A DNA stretch of 64,000 nt from Woeseiaceae bacterium (GTDB lineage: Bacteria > Pseudomonadota > Gammaproteobacteria > Steroidobacterales > Woeseiaceae). This document shows, piece by piece, positions 18,123 to 27,717 of the stretch. Position numbers and translations under genes: made by a program. The notes below the pieces were generated by a model. It made no database searches. It was not told where the DNA came from and was given only the letters and a program-made list of their open reading frames with translations. Every line of letters begins with the position of its first letter. Positions within the stretch are counted from its first letter, which is position 1. Where the stretch lies: contig JAJFKS010000013.1 of assembly GCA_021773115.1 (NCBI GenBank), positions 62,001 to 126,000 of the forward strand, read 5' to 3'.

Positions 18123-18902
18123 TTACGCGCCCTCCGCTGAAGAAACCGGGACTATGATGAGTTCCGGTGCGACGAGTTGCCGCGCTACCCTAAGACCTTT
18201 GCGTACTTCGTTACGTGCCGAGTTATCTTCGACCCAGTCTCGGGCCTCGTTGTCCCAGCGCCCGGTGATCTGCGTGTCATCAGACTGGAAGTACAGACCA
18301 ATGCGACCAATTCTGAGCATATTGAAGGAGCGTGTTGCACCGTCAATGGTCAGCGACTGTTTATAGTCCTCGATCGTCGAACCGTACTCATTTTCAATCT
18401 GGTAAGCCTCCATCACTTTGCGGAATTTTTCCGCAACACTGACGTCGGAGCGAGACATGATGTCCTTGAGGTTGTCCACTCGCTCAGTACGTTCGTCCAT
18501 CAGGAACGGAACGTCGAGCTTAATGGATTGGTCCAGGCCATCGATCATTCTTTCCATCAGCGGGAAGATTTGCCGATTGATGACATCAACCTGATCCATC
18601 GACAGGCCGATATCTTCAAGGGTGGCCTGCTGACCTTCAACCTGGGCGCGCATGAGCCGGTTGTAGACTTTCAGTCCGTCGATTTCCTTGTTAATTGCCC
18701 TGTATTGATCTTCCAGAGATCGCGTACCTTGCACAACGGCATTGATACGTTCCTGAGATTGTTGGGCCAGATTCAACCGACGTTGATCAGCTTGAAGCAC
18801 CTGATCGACGGATTGAGCGAAAACGCTGCCGGATATTGCCATTACCATGGTTGCGAAAAATACCGCGGTTATGCGCCGACTGCTGCTGATGCAGTGTTTC
18901 AT
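18123..18902 (-). CDS. DUF3450 periplasmic coiled-coil protein, first gene of the TonB2-type operon
   Basis: A 259-residue protein with a signal peptide (ITAVFFATMVMAISGSVFA). The first 110 mature residues form a coiled coil (LAQQSQERINAVVQGTRSLEDQYRAINKE type heptads). A globular part with RVDNLKDIMSRSDVSVAEKFRKVMEAYQIENEYG and MLRIGRIGLYFQSDDTQ follows, typical of DUF3450. The gene is always found beside TtpC-like and ExbB genes, hence a suspected structural partner of the transducer. SD AAGGAG lies five bases before the ATG. A possible promoter is the -10 CATAAT at 18938-18943, read on the minus strand, with a weak -35 (TCAACA) 18 bases further up. Confidence 0.85.
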   Translation of the reverse strand: MKHCISSSRRITAVFFATMVMAISGSVFAQSVDQVLQADQRRLNLAQQSQERINAVVQGTRSLEDQYRAINKEIDGLKVYNRLMRAQVEGQQATLEDIGLSMDQVDVINRQIFPLMERMIDGLDQSIKLDVPFLMDERTERVDNLKDIMSRSDVSVAEKFRKVMEAYQIENEYGSTIEDYKQSLTIDGATRSFNMLRIGRIGLYFQSDDTQITGRWDNEARDWVEDNSARNEVRKGLRVARQLVAPELIIVPVSSAEGA

Positions 18903-19440
18903 GAACGCTCCTTAAAGGTCGTAATGTTGTTATTAAAATTATGGAGAGGGATGCAACGTATTGTTGAATACATGCACAAATGAAAACCGGAAGCACGGAA
19001 AGCACCTCCAAATGCGCACGCGGCCCTCTCCACCTTCGCCGCGCGGCGATGAAATTCCTGGAACCTACTATTCACTCTATTCAATCTGGCTTCCTCAGAC
19101 TTCCCGCCTGAGATTCCCCGCCTTAAGTCCTTTTATTTTTTTGGTCCCCTGCCTGCTGTCGGCAAGAATACCACATGGTTTGCATATCGCCAGCCCAACA
19201 ACTACATAAGATTCATAACAATTTTTTGGGCAATCCGTGCCAACAAGTTCTTGCTTGCGCCGTCAAGCAAAGTTTTTTGACGCTGGATCGAATCCAGAAA
19301 TTCCTGTCAGTGCTGCGACAACTATATAAGGTATCGGCTTCGTGCATAACAAGCTCCAATAAAATAGTTTGGAATTAAAAGCTTAGAAAAGTATTTTAAT
19401 CTATGTTCTTTAGTAACAGCCGTAACTGTTTAAAACGTGG
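18903..19440. other. 538-base non-coding region between two divergent operons
   Basis: No convincing gene on either strand; the short frames here have no Shine-Dalgarno and no recognisable protein. The left end carries the putative promoter of the DUF3450 operon. The right end is AT-rich and holds a second candidate promoter for the ilvC operon (TTGGAA at 19369-19374, 17 bases, TATTTT at 19392-19397). A small inverted repeat CTGGAT-CGA-ATCCAG sits at 19283-19297, and CGTCAA...TTGACG at 19261-19282. No Fur-like palindrome was seen, although the left operon is an energy-transduction system often iron-regulated. Confidence 0.5.
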
Positions 19441-19469
19441 TTGACATCATTCTGAGCTTACAACATGAT
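19441..19469 (+). promoter_or_regulatory. promoter of the ilvC-leuACDB operon
   Basis: A perfect -35 TTGACA (19441-19446), a 17-base spacer and a -10 CATGAT (19464-19469) form a good sigma-70 promoter. The predicted start is near 19476, only about two bases before the ATG of the leader peptide, so the leader transcript would be almost leaderless. A weaker upstream promoter (19369-19397) would instead give a 74-base 5' UTR. Confidence 0.65.
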
Positions 19470-19477
19470 TCGGCGAT

Positions 19478-19564
19478 ATGAGTTTTACGCGCATCACCCA
19501 TTTGATTCATGCACTGCTTGTGCTTCGGCTGAAGCTGCTTCTTATTCAGAGGCACAGCGGGTAG
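19478..19564 (+). CDS. branched-chain leader peptide of the ilvC-leu operon (LeuL-like)
   Basis: A 28-codon ORF, too short for ordinary gene calling, reads MSFTRITHLIHALL, then VLRLKLLLI, then QRHSG and a TAG. Eight of 28 residues are leucine and four more are isoleucine or valine; the core ALLVLRLKLLLI is dominated by the end products of the genes that follow. It ends 24 bases before an intrinsic terminator that lies ahead of ilvC. This is the classical layout of an amino-acid attenuator, in which slow translation of Leu/Ile/Val codons prevents terminator formation. E. coli LeuL is also 28 residues. No clear Shine-Dalgarno is present, in line with the predicted transcription start right at the ATG. 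Confidence 0.78.
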   Translation: MSFTRITHLIHALLVLRLKLLLIQRHSG

Positions 19565-19588
19565 CGCGTATCGACGGAAAAACAACGC

Positions 19589-19625
19589 AAACCCCGCATT
19601 CCGATGGATAGTGGGGTTTTTTTTT
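19589..19625 (+). terminator. attenuator terminator upstream of ilvC
   Basis: A stem AAACCCC (19589-19595) / GGGGTTT (19613-19619), with further pairing TCC/GGA inside the loop, is followed by nine T (19617-19625). It lies between the leader peptide and the ilvC start at 19657, so it must be read through for operon expression. The segment covering the leader codons should form the alternative antiterminator; this was not folded. Confidence 0.85.
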
Positions 19626-19656
19626 ATCTCAATCACGGCAAGATCAAGGAACCACC

Positions 19657-20643
19657 ATGCAAATGTATTCTGAAGCAGACGTTGATACGACGGTGCTGGC
19701 CGATCGAAAGATCGCCATTCTTGGCTATGGCAGCCAGGGGCGCGCTCACGCCCTTAACTTGAAAGACAGTGGCTTCGACGTCGTGGTCGGCTTGCGTTCG
19801 ACAGGCGCTAGCTGGGCCAAAGCGAGCGCTGATGGACAGGTCGTACAAGAACCCAATCAGGCGGTGCAGGATGCTGCCGTCGTGATGTTCCTGACGCCCG
19901 ACATGGTGCAAAAAAGCGTCTACCAAACCGTCGTCGACGATATTCCCAAGGGTGCCTTGTTGTTATTTGCACATGGGTTTGCAATTCACTATGGCCAGGT
20001 CGAACCGCGTGCTGACCTCGATGTTGCGCTAATTGCGCCGAAAGGCCCCGGTGGCCTTGTGCGTCGTCAATACGAAGAGGGACACGGCGTTCCCTGCCTT
20101 GTCGCCGTGAATCAGGATGCGACTGGCAATGCCTTAAAGACAGCGCTGGCCTACTCCGCCGGCATTGGCGGTGCTCGAGCGGGCGTTATTGAGACCACCT
20201 TTGCTGAAGAAACTGAAACCGATTTGTTTGGCGAACAGGCGGTACTCTGCGGCGGTGCAACGGAATTGATCGTTGCCGGGTTTGAAACCCTCGTTGAGGC
20301 CGGCTATCAGCCGGAAGTCGCCTATTACGAGGTCATGCATGAGCTGAAGCTAATTGTTGATCTGCTGCACGAAGGCGGACTTAAGAAGATGCACAAGTTC
20401 ATCAGTGACACAGCCGCCTGGGGCGACATGGTCAGTGGTCCTCGGGTTGTTGACGACAAGTCTCGTGCTGCGATGAAAACGATCCTGAGCGAAATTCAGG
20501 ATGGCACTTTTGCCCGTAACTGGATTGCCGAGAACGAAAACGGCATGCCTGAATTCAAACGCATGATGAAGGCCGACCTGGATCATCCGATCGAGAAAGT
20601 CGGGGCCGATCTTCGTGGCCGCATGGATTGGCTGCAAGAGTAA
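19657..20643 (+). CDS. ilvC: ketol-acid reductoisomerase (NADP+)
   Basis: A 328-residue class I (short form) enzyme that makes 2,3-dihydroxyisovalerate or 2,3-dihydroxy-3-methylvalerate from acetohydroxy acids. Dinucleotide-binding [17 protein letters not shown] lies near residue 24; [11 protein letters not shown] carries the Arg/Ser residues that hold the NADPH phosphate. The knotted C-terminal domain contains metal-binding [16 protein letters not shown] and [28 protein letters not shown] is seven bases before the ATG. It is the first structural gene after the attenuator, with leuA starting 31 bases later. The acetolactate synthase genes (ilvBN/GM) are not in this operon. Confidence 0.96.
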   Translation: MQMYSEADVDTTVLADRKIAILGYGSQGRAHALNLKDSGFDVVVGLRSTGASWAKASADGQVVQEPNQAVQDAAVVMFLTPDMVQKSVYQTVVDDIPKGALLLFAHGFAIHYGQVEPRADLDVALIAPKGPGGLVRRQYEEGHGVPCLVAVNQDATGNALKTALAYSAGIGGARAGVIETTFAEETETDLFGEQAVLCGGATELIVAGFETLVEAGYQPEVAYYEVMHELKLIVDLLHEGGLKKMHKFISDTAAWGDMVSGPRVVDDKSRAAMKTILSEIQDGTFARNWIAENENGMPEFKRMMKADLDHPIEKVGADLRGRMDWLQE

Positions 20644-20674
20644 GCGCACAAACACACCTCTGGGGATGACTTCA

Positions 20675-22252
20675 ATGTCCGACACCAACGTATATAACAG
20701 ACTGCGCATTTTCGATACGACACTTCGTGACGGAGAGCAAGCACCGGGTTGCAGCATGACGCTGACTGAAAAGCTCCGGGTAGCGAAAGCATTGAGCGAA
20801 TTGAAGGTCGACATTATCGAGGCCGGATTTCCAGCTGCATCGCCGGGTGACTTTGATGCGGTCAAAGCGATCGCAGATCGAAACTTCGGCCCCGTTATTT
20901 GTGGTTTGGCACGATGCAATCCGGCTGACATCGAAAAAGTCCACGCAGCGGTTAAGGGTGCGGAAAATCATCGCATTCACGTTTTCGTCGCGACCAGTGC
21001 CATCCATCGTGAGCACAAGCTCAAGATGGCCAAAGAGGAAATCATCAAGAGCGCAGTTGGCGCGATAAAGATGGCTCGTGAGCTGTGTGACGACGTCGAA
21101 TTTTCACCTGAAGATGCCTCAAGAACCGAGTTGTCCTACCTGGCTGAAGTCGTGTCCGCTGCGATTGAAGCCGGTGCCACGACCGTTAATATTCCAGACA
21201 CTGTTGGCTATACCGTGCCGGCTGAATTCGATCGACTGTTTCGCTACCTGAAAGAGCACGTCGCAAGAATTGACGATGTAATCCTGAGCGTGCATTGCCA
21301 CGATGATCTTGGCATGGCCGTTGCCAACAGCCTTGCGGCTGTCGGTGCGGGCGCGCGCCAGGTCGAATGCACGATCAACGGAATTGGGGAACGCGCCGGT
21401 AATTGCAGTCTTGAAGAGATTGTTATGGCCATCAAAACTCGCGCCGAATTTTTCAATGTGGACACGGGTATCGAGACAACGCGTCTTTATCCGACGTCAC
21501 GCCTGGTGTCGAATATTACCGGTATGCATCTGCCACGTAATAAGGCCATCGTTGGCGAAAATGCTTTCGCGCATGAAGCCGGGATACATCAGCATGGAAT
21601 GCTGCAACACGCATCAACCTACGAAATCATGCGCCCGGAAGATGTTGGGCTGAGCAAGTCCAGCCTGGTATTGGGTAAGCACAGCGGCCGCCATGCTTTT
21701 CGTGATCGCGTTGTGGAGCTGGGGTTCGAACTCGACGAGTTCGAGACGAATCGTTCGTTTCAGGAATTCAAAAAGCTGGCGGACAAGAAGAAAGATGTTT
21801 ATGACGGTGATATTGAATCCATCATCATGAATGCGGATGGCACGTCGTCCGGTCCCTGGACGCTTCAGTCACTTGAGGTTCAGACGCATACTGACGAACC
21901 CGCGACAGTAACCGTGAACCTGATTGGCGAAGACAGTAAGGTCGCTAGCGAATCTGCCATCGGAGACGGCCCGATTGCTGCTGCCGTCCAGGCACTTGAG
22001 AAAGCAACTGGCGTCGATTTGATTTTGCGAAACTTCGAACTTCACAGTGCGTCGATCGGCGAAGATGCGCAAGGCGAAGTGACGGTTAGCGTCGAAATCG
22101 ATGGTCGGAACTTCCGCGGCCGAGGAGCCAGCGTCGATATCGTTGAAGCCGGTTGCCGCGCCTGTCTTGAAGTGATGAATCGAACGCTACGCCGCCGTGC
22201 GCGCGGCGAAGACACGAATGTCAAAGCGCATTCGGTGCATGCGACGATTTGA
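20675..22252 (+). CDS. leuA: 2-isopropylmalate synthase
   Basis: A 525-residue long-form LeuA, the committed step of leucine synthesis. The TIM-barrel catalytic domain starts LRIFDTTLRDGEQAPGCSMT (metal and substrate binding Arg-Asp), continues with VHCHDDLGMAVANSLAAVGAGA (two metal-binding His) and INGIGERAGNCSLEEIVMA. The C-terminal LeuA allosteric domain (about 390-525) with GDGPIAAAVQALEKATG is the leucine feedback site. The open frame starts earlier (20615), inside ilvC. I use ATG 20675, with GGGGA eight bases upstream and the standard N-terminus; ATG 20666 is also possible. Confidence 0.96.
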   Translation: MSDTNVYNRLRIFDTTLRDGEQAPGCSMTLTEKLRVAKALSELKVDIIEAGFPAASPGDFDAVKAIADRNFGPVICGLARCNPADIEKVHAAVKGAENHRIHVFVATSAIHREHKLKMAKEEIIKSAVGAIKMARELCDDVEFSPEDASRTELSYLAEVVSAAIEAGATTVNIPDTVGYTVPAEFDRLFRYLKEHVARIDDVILSVHCHDDLGMAVANSLAAVGAGARQVECTINGIGERAGNCSLEEIVMAIKTRAEFFNVDTGIETTRLYPTSRLVSNITGMHLPRNKAIVGENAFAHEAGIHQHGMLQHASTYEIMRPEDVGLSKSSLVLGKHSGRHAFRDRVVELGFELDEFETNRSFQEFKKLADKKKDVYDGDIESIIMNADGTSSGPWTLQSLEVQTHTDEPATVTVNLIGEDSKVASESAIGDGPIAAAVQALEKATGVDLILRNFELHSASIGEDAQGEVTVSVEIDGRNFRGRGASVDIVEAGCRACLEVMNRTLRRRARGEDTNVKAHSVHATI

Positions 22253-22273
22253 TCGACAGCCTGCGGGCGAGAG

Positions 22274-23686
22274 ATGGTGAATAAGATTAAAACCCTATTT
22301 GACAAGGTATGGAACGAGCACGTCGTTGTCGCCGAGACAGAGGATGTACCGGCGATTTTATATGTTGATCTGCACATAATTCATGAGGTCACGACGCCAC
22401 AGGCATTCTCGTTGTTGCGCGAACAGGGACTGCCCGTGCGGCGGCCCGACCTGGTCCTGGCGACCATGGATCATTCAACGCCGACAACGCCAGTCTCGAG
22501 CTTCAAAGACCTCGAAATCGTCGGCGAAGGTGCGGCGATGCAAGTGCGCCAAATGGAGCGCAATTGCAAAGAGTTCGGTATCGAGCTACTGGGATTTGAT
22601 TCTGTCGAGCGTGGCATTGTGCATGTCATCGGTCCGGAGCTCGGCGCGACGCAACCGGGAAAAACAATTGTTTGCGGCGACAGCCACACCTCAACGCACG
22701 GGGCATTCGGCGCCCTCGCCTTTGGCATCGGCACCACAGAGGTTGGCCACGTTCTTGCTACCCAATGCTTATTGCAGCGCAAACCGAAAACGCTGGCGAT
22801 CAATGTTGAGGGAAGCCTCGGTCGCGGGGTTGGTGCAAAAGACCTGGTGCTCGGCATCATTGGCAACATCGGTGTAAACGGTGGCACCGGCTACGTCATC
22901 GAATATCGCGGCGCAGCAATTGAGAAACTGAGCATGGATTCGAGAATGACGGTCTGCAATATGTCGATCGAGGCCGGTGCTCGAGCCGGCATGGTCGCTC
23001 CCGACGATATTTGCTTCGAGTACCTCAGTAACAAACCGCGCGCTCCGAAGGGGCTGGACTGGGACGTCGCATTGGAGCGCTGGCGCCGACTGCGGACCGA
23101 TGATGACGCGGTATTCGATAAGTCCGTCAATATTTCTGCGTCGAATCTGAAGCCCATGGTTACGTTTGGTACCCATCCAGGCATGGTTGTCGGAATCGAT
23201 GATCCCATTCCAGACAACAGGTCCGATGCGAGCTTTCGGAAAGCGCTCGACTACATGCAGGTTGAGGCGGGTAAACCGATGTCGGGCAATAAGGTCGATG
23301 TAGTCTTTATTGGCAGCTGCACAAATTCGCGCCTGTCTGATCTGCAGGAGGCAGCGGATGTCATGAAGGGCCAGCGCGTTGCGGATGGCGTCAGGATGCT
23401 GGTTGTTCCGGGGTCTCAACAAATTAAAAAAGATGCCGAAGCGTTGGGATTGCACAAAGTGTTTGTCGATAGCGGCGCAGAGTGGCGGGAAGCGGGCTGT
23501 TCGATGTGCATCGGCATGAATGGCGATACCGTGGGACGCGGCCAATTGTCCGTCAGCACCAGCAATCGAAATTTTGAAGGTCGACAAGGTGTCGGCGCCC
23601 GAACTGTATTGGCGAGTCCGATGACCGCAGCGGCCTCGGCGATTCGAGGGGTCGTTGCAGATCCTCGCCCGTTCCTGCGGAGCTAG
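22274..23686 (+). CDS. leuC: 3-isopropylmalate dehydratase large subunit
   Basis: A 470-residue aconitase-family protein. The iron-sulfur cluster cysteines are in [12 protein letters not shown] (about 349) and [10 protein letters not shown] (about 409 and 412). The active-site block [27 protein letters not shown] is intact. With LeuD it isomerises 2-isopropylmalate to 3-isopropylmalate. The start at 22274 ([18 protein letters not shown]) fits the family, though residues 20-36 ([20 protein letters not shown]) are typical: the H in HIIHEVT is a substrate residue. It is followed after two bases by leuD. Confidence 0.96.
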   Translation: MVNKIKTLFDKVWNEHVVVAETEDVPAILYVDLHIIHEVTTPQAFSLLREQGLPVRRPDLVLATMDHSTPTTPVSSFKDLEIVGEGAAMQVRQMERNCKEFGIELLGFDSVERGIVHVIGPELGATQPGKTIVCGDSHTSTHGAFGALAFGIGTTEVGHVLATQCLLQRKPKTLAINVEGSLGRGVGAKDLVLGIIGNIGVNGGTGYVIEYRGAAIEKLSMDSRMTVCNMSIEAGARAGMVAPDDICFEYLSNKPRAPKGLDWDVALERWRRLRTDDDAVFDKSVNISASNLKPMVTFGTHPGMVVGIDDPIPDNRSDASFRKALDYMQVEAGKPMSGNKVDVVFIGSCTNSRLSDLQEAADVMKGQRVADGVRMLVVPGSQQIKKDAEALGLHKVFVDSGAEWREAGCSMCIGMNGDTVGRGQLSVSTSNRNFEGRQGVGARTVLASPMTAAASAIRGVVADPRPFLRS

Positions 23687-23688
23687 AT

Positions 23689-24273
23689 ATGCAATCCATT
23701 ACCCGCATTACCTCGCGTACTGTCGTCATTCCAACCTCGGATATCGACACGGACCAGATTATTCCAGCCCGATTTCTAACCACGACCACGCGAGATGGCC
23801 TTGGGCAATTCCTGTTTAACGATCTGCGGCGTGACTCGAACGGTCACGAGAGAAACGACTTTGTCCTGAACAATGTTGAGGCCGAAGGCTGCCGTATCTT
23901 GGTCGCTGGCAATAATTTTGGCTGTGGATCATCGCGCGAGCATGCGCCATGGGCATTGCTTGACTTTGGGTTGCAGGCGGTAATCAGCACTGAAATCGCC
24001 GATATATTCAGGAACAATGCGCTAAAGAATGGATTTATTCCGGTTGTCGTTGACAACAATACGCACGACTACCTGCTTGCCAACCCCGGTATTGAAGTTC
24101 GCATCGACATTGAGGCACAAATTTTGACGATCGGAACGGACATAGAGATTGGCTTTCCGATTGATAGTTTCTCTCGCTATTGCCTGCTCAATGGAATCGA
24201 CCAACTTGGCTATATCCGGCAGCAAACCGCCGCAATTGCATCGCTTGAGGAGAACAGACCTTGGAAGCCCTGA
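23689..24273 (+). CDS. leuD: 3-isopropylmalate dehydratase small subunit
   Basis: A 194-residue swivel-domain subunit. Recognisable blocks are [34 protein letters not shown] (substrate-binding Ser/Arg) and [23 protein letters not shown]. It forms the heterodimer with LeuC encoded immediately upstream. Its end overlaps leuB by 13 bases, and the leuB Shine-Dalgarno (GAGGAG) is inside its last codons, so synthesis of the two is probably coupled. Confidence 0.96.
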   Translation: MQSITRITSRTVVIPTSDIDTDQIIPARFLTTTTRDGLGQFLFNDLRRDSNGHERNDFVLNNVEAEGCRILVAGNNFGCGSSREHAPWALLDFGLQAVISTEIADIFRNNALKNGFIPVVVDNNTHDYLLANPGIEVRIDIEAQILTIGTDIEIGFPIDSFSRYCLLNGIDQLGYIRQQTAAIASLEENRPWKP

Positions 24274-25322
24274 TCACGTTGCTACCGGGTGACGGTATTG
24301 GTCCCGATGTCGCAAAAAGTGCTCGCCAGGTGCTTGACGCCGTTGGCCGTAAATTCGGCCACCAGTTTCAATTCGACGAGCAACTGATAGGCGGAATCGC
24401 GATCGACGATGCCGGTGATCCCTTGCCTGCGGCAACCGTTGCAAGCTGCGAGGCCGCAGACGCTGTTTTCCTGGGCGCCGTCGGTGGCCCGAAGTGGTCG
24501 GATCCCAACGCTGCAGTTCGTCCCGAACAGGGCCTGCTAAAACTTCGCTCAACGCTAAAGGTGTTCGCGAATTTGCGTCCAGTGCGCATTTACCCGGAGT
24601 TAGTCGGCGCCTCGCCGCTGCGGCCGGAGATTCTCGACAACGTTGATATGATTGTTGTCCGCGAGCTGACCGGTGGTATTTACTTCGGCGAGAAAACTCG
24701 TGACAGCGAATCGGCCAGTGATTTGTGTGTCTACACGGTCATGGAAGTTGAGCGCATCGTTCGAATCGCCGCGAAACTGGCGCGCGATCGTCGTGGCAAA
24801 CTCTGTTCGGTCGACAAAGCCAATGTGCTGGAGACATCACGTTTGTGGCGAGATGTTGCCAATCGAATCATGACCGACGAATTTCCGGACATTGAACTGG
24901 AAACGCTATTGGTCGACGCGGCTGCCATGCACCTGATAAGCCGCCCGTCTGACTTTGACGTCATCGTTACCGAGAACATGTTTGGCGATATTCTGACGGA
25001 TGAAGCGTCAATGCTGACTGGCTCGCTTGGCATGTTGCCGTCCGCGTCGCTGGGTGATTCGACAGCCGGCTTGTACGAGCCCATTCACGGTTCGGCCCCG
25101 GATATCGCCGGGCTGGATATCGCGAATCCCTGCGCAGCGATTGCGAGTGCCGCTCTACTGTTGCGCTATAGCCTGGGCCTGAACCAGGAAGCGACAGCGG
25201 TTGAGACCGCGATCGCAGCTGCTATCTCCGCGGGTGCGCGTACCGCCGATATCGCCGCCGAAGGCGAGCCGCGATTGAGCACCGATGAAATGACCGCTGA
25301 GATTATTCGCGGATTGACCTAG
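24261..25322 (+). CDS. leuB: 3-isopropylmalate dehydrogenase
   Basis: A 353-residue NAD-dependent decarboxylating dehydrogenase. The N-terminus [21 protein letters not shown] is standard. The substrate arginines occur in [18 protein letters not shown] and [13 protein letters not shown], the catalytic Lys in [13 protein letters not shown], and metal aspartates in [17 protein letters not shown]. The C-terminal [14 protein letters not shown] motif binds NAD. The start codon is TTG (24261), supported by GAGGAG eight bases before it and by the correct N-terminal length. It is the last gene of the ilvC-leu operon and ends 18 bases from the convergent metX. Confidence 0.95.
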   Translation: MEALITLLPGDGIGPDVAKSARQVLDAVGRKFGHQFQFDEQLIGGIAIDDAGDPLPAATVASCEAADAVFLGAVGGPKWSDPNAAVRPEQGLLKLRSTLKVFANLRPVRIYPELVGASPLRPEILDNVDMIVVRELTGGIYFGEKTRDSESASDLCVYTVMEVERIVRIAAKLARDRRGKLCSVDKANVLETSRLWRDVANRIMTDEFPDIELETLLVDAAAMHLISRPSDFDVIVTENMFGDILTDEASMLTGSLGMLPSASLGDSTAGLYEPIHGSAPDIAGLDIANPCAAIASAALLLRYSLGLNQEATAVETAIAAAISAGARTADIAAEGEPRLSTDEMTAEIIRGLT

Positions 25323-25340
25323 CGATTGAAGTAGAAACAA

Positions 25341-26426
25341 TCACAGTGACTCACGGCGAAATTTTGCGATCAGCTGACTCAGCGCTTCTGTTTCGATAAG
25401 GAAGCCATCGTGCCCATGACTGGACGACAATATTTCGTATTGCGCATTCGGCAGTTCCCGCGACAGTAATTCCTGTTCTTGCGGTGGATACAGCGCATCC
25501 GAACTCACTGACACGACCAGTGCCGGCTGTTCGATGGATTTCAGAACATCCGGATAAGCGCCTCGACCATGTGCAAGATCGTGTGTATGCATCGCATGAG
25601 TCAGGGTTACGTAAGTGTTGGCGTCGAATCGATCATTGATTGTATCGCCCTGGTGCTTGAGGTAGGACTGCACCTGGTATAGATCGCCGGATCGCATTTC
25701 CCGACCAAAACGTGCCTCAAAACTATGCCAACTCCGATAGGTACAGACTGCCATCATCCGCGCAGCTGAGAGGCCTTGTTGCGGGCGTGCATCTTCGTCG
25801 TAATACCCCCCGCGCCAGTTTGGATCGGCAGCGATTGCAGCGCGCTGCGCCTCGCTAATACCTATGCACCAGGGAGAATGACGCCCGCCAACCCCGATTG
25901 GAACAATGCTGCCAATTCGCTGCGGGTAGCTCGCAGCCCATTCCAGCGCTTGCATACCGCCCAGTGACGGACCCGCAACGAGTTCGACCTGTTCGATACC
26001 CAGAGCATCGAGAAGAATCCGTTGCAGCTCGATCATGTCTCTGATCGTGATGCGTGGAAAGTCGGCCCGGTAACGCTCATCGCTACCGGGTTTTTGCGAC
26101 ATCGGACCGGTTGTTCCGTAGCAACTCCCGAGAATGTTTGCACAAATTATGAAGTCATGCGCTGGATCGAAAGCCCGCCTCTTGCCGATAATCTTCGGCC
26201 ACCAGGAGTCAACATCGGCCGAGCCCGTCAGAGCATGGCAAATGAGAACGGTATGGCGCGCCGCATTTCGGATATCACCCCAGGTCTGGTAGGCAATCTG
26301 CACATCGTGTAGCCGCTCACCGCTTTGCAGTTGCAGCGGCTCGGACACGCTCAAGTACTGGGTACTGGCAGCAACCCGTTGTTGAATTCTATCAGGCAGA
26401 CTCAATAGTTTGCGCCTCAGGCACAA
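25341..26426 (-). CDS. metX: homoserine O-acyltransferase, MetX family
   Basis: A 361-residue alpha/beta-hydrolase-fold acyltransferase. The nucleophile elbow is GPSLGGMQALEWA (Ser near 154). The other triad members are Asp in SSDALYPPQE (about 310) and His in SSHGHDGFL (about 338). The block ICHALTGSADVDSWWPKIIG and CANILGSCYGTTGP are family hallmarks. It activates homoserine for methionine synthesis. Whether it uses acetyl- or succinyl-CoA cannot be decided by eye; the neighbour is a cystathionine gamma-synthase type enzyme, and MetX of related Xanthomonadales has been described as succinyl-specific. It overlaps metB by 10 bases, so it is read from the SAM-controlled transcript. Confidence 0.9.
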   Translation of the reverse strand: MCLRRKLLSLPDRIQQRVAASTQYLSVSEPLQLQSGERLHDVQIAYQTWGDIRNAARHTVLICHALTGSADVDSWWPKIIGKRRAFDPAHDFIICANILGSCYGTTGPMSQKPGSDERYRADFPRITIRDMIELQRILLDALGIEQVELVAGPSLGGMQALEWAASYPQRIGSIVPIGVGGRHSPWCIGISEAQRAAIAADPNWRGGYYDEDARPQQGLSAARMMAVCTYRSWHSFEARFGREMRSGDLYQVQSYLKHQGDTINDRFDANTYVTLTHAMHTHDLAHGRGAYPDVLKSIEQPALVVSVSSDALYPPQEQELLSRELPNAQYEILSSSHGHDGFLIETEALSQLIAKFRRESL

Positions 26427-27613
26427 GCTGTCGCGACGGGCGGCAATTCGCTTGCGATCCTGGCTTGCTCCAGGGCTGCTTGCAAATCGCTGATCAGATC
26501 TTCACTCGCTTCAAGCCCAATCGACAAGCGGATCAGATTGTTGCCGATGCCCGCTTCGGCCAGGGCAGCTTCCGAAACCGGGGCATGTGTCATTGATGCG
26601 GGATGGCACACCAGGCTTTCGACACCGCCGAGTGATTCAGCCAGTGAGAAGTACTGCAGGCTTTCGACAAAAGCTCGCACCGCACTCTCCCCGCCGGCAA
26701 TCTCGAAACTGACCATGCCACCGAACCCTCGCTGTTGTTTCTTCGCGATCTCGTGGCCAGGGTGCGACTCGAGGCCTGGATAGTAAACCCGCTCAACCGA
26801 CGCATGACCGTCGAGAATTTTCGCAATCTGGCTGGCATTTTCTTCATGCAGTCGAATACGCGGGTGCAGCGTGCGAATACCACGTAGTGTCAGGAAACTG
26901 TCAAACGGTGCGCCAGTCACGCCGATGCAATTGGCCCAATAGGCAATAGTTTCGGCAAGTTCCTCTGTAGCCGCGACGACGCAGCCACCGACGACATCGC
27001 TGTGGCCGTTGATGTATTTCGTCGTCGAATGAATCACCAGGTCGGCACCAAATTCAATTGGGTTCTGCAACGCCGGTGACAGGAAGGTGTTGTCGACTGC
27101 AAACAATGCACCGACATCCTTCGCGATCGACGCGATTTTTGCAATATCAACAACCCGAAGCAATGGGTTCGACGGTGTTTCGCTGAGAATAATTCGTGGG
27201 AAACAGGCGGTGGCCGCAGTCATTGCCTCGGCATCGCCCTGATCAACGAATAGCACGTCGAACAGTCCTTTCCTGGACTGTTGTTCAAGCAGTCTGAAAG
27301 TCCCGCCGTAACAGTCATGCGGTGCAATAATTGTGTCGCCCGGCTGCAGCAATTGAGTTAATAAAGTCAGCGCAGCCATGCCCGATGACGTCACAACAGC
27401 TCCCGCGCCGCCCTCCAGGTCGGCCAGCGCATCAGCGAGCGCATCGCGCGTCGGATTGCCTGACCGTGTGTAGTCGTAGGCTCGCTTTTCGCCAAAACCG
27501 GCGAAGGCGAAATTGGATGACAGGTGCAATGGCGGTACCACGGCACCATGTTGCGTATCAGACTCGATAGACGCACGGACAGCTCGTGTCGCTTTGCTTG
27601 CTCGGGTTTTCAT
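26417..27613 (-). CDS. metB: cystathionine gamma-synthase-type trans-sulfuration enzyme
   Basis: About 398 residues from ATG 27613, which has GGAG eight bases upstream; the open frame extends 29 codons further without merit. PLP-enzyme features: YDYTRSGNPTRDALADALADLEGG, TSSGMAALTLLTQLL, ETPSNPLLRVVDI, DNTFLSPALQNPIEFGAD and the Schiff-base lysine in HSTTKYINGHSDVVGG near residue 199. It joins activated homoserine with cysteine to give cystathionine, or with sulfide. Related lyases share these motifs, so the exact activity relies on pairing with metX. The 5' UTR carries a SAM-I riboswitch, so both genes should be repressed by S-adenosylmethionine. Confidence 0.88.
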   Translation of the reverse strand: MKTRASKATRAVRASIESDTQHGAVVPPLHLSSNFAFAGFGEKRAYDYTRSGNPTRDALADALADLEGGAGAVVTSSGMAALTLLTQLLQPGDTIIAPHDCYGGTFRLLEQQSRKGLFDVLFVDQGDAEAMTAATACFPRIILSETPSNPLLRVVDIAKIASIAKDVGALFAVDNTFLSPALQNPIEFGADLVIHSTTKYINGHSDVVGGCVVAATEELAETIAYWANCIGVTGAPFDSFLTLRGIRTLHPRIRLHEENASQIAKILDGHASVERVYYPGLESHPGHEIAKKQQRGFGGMVSFEIAGGESAVRAFVESLQYFSLAESLGGVESLVCHPASMTHAPVSEAALAEAGIGNNLIRLSIGLEASEDLISDLQAALEQARIASELPPVATACA

Positions 27614-27717
27614 TGTCGTTCTCCGCATAGTGTTCCGTTTCTGCTCATCGGAACCCTGCGAAGCCGGCAAGGGAGGGATGTACTGCCCTGCGTCCTCCAA
27701 TGGACGTTGCAGTAACC

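Noticed and set aside
18903..19440. Fur box or small RNA in the spacer before the TonB2-type operon
   Set aside because: No GATAATGAT-like 19-base palindrome and no terminator-ended short transcript could be made out.
19465..19611. Second frame overlapping the leucine leader (ATG 19465 to TAG 19609-19611)
   Set aside because: It is Ala-rich rather than branched-chain rich, runs through the terminator hairpin and has no Shine-Dalgarno; the Leu-rich frame explains the attenuator.
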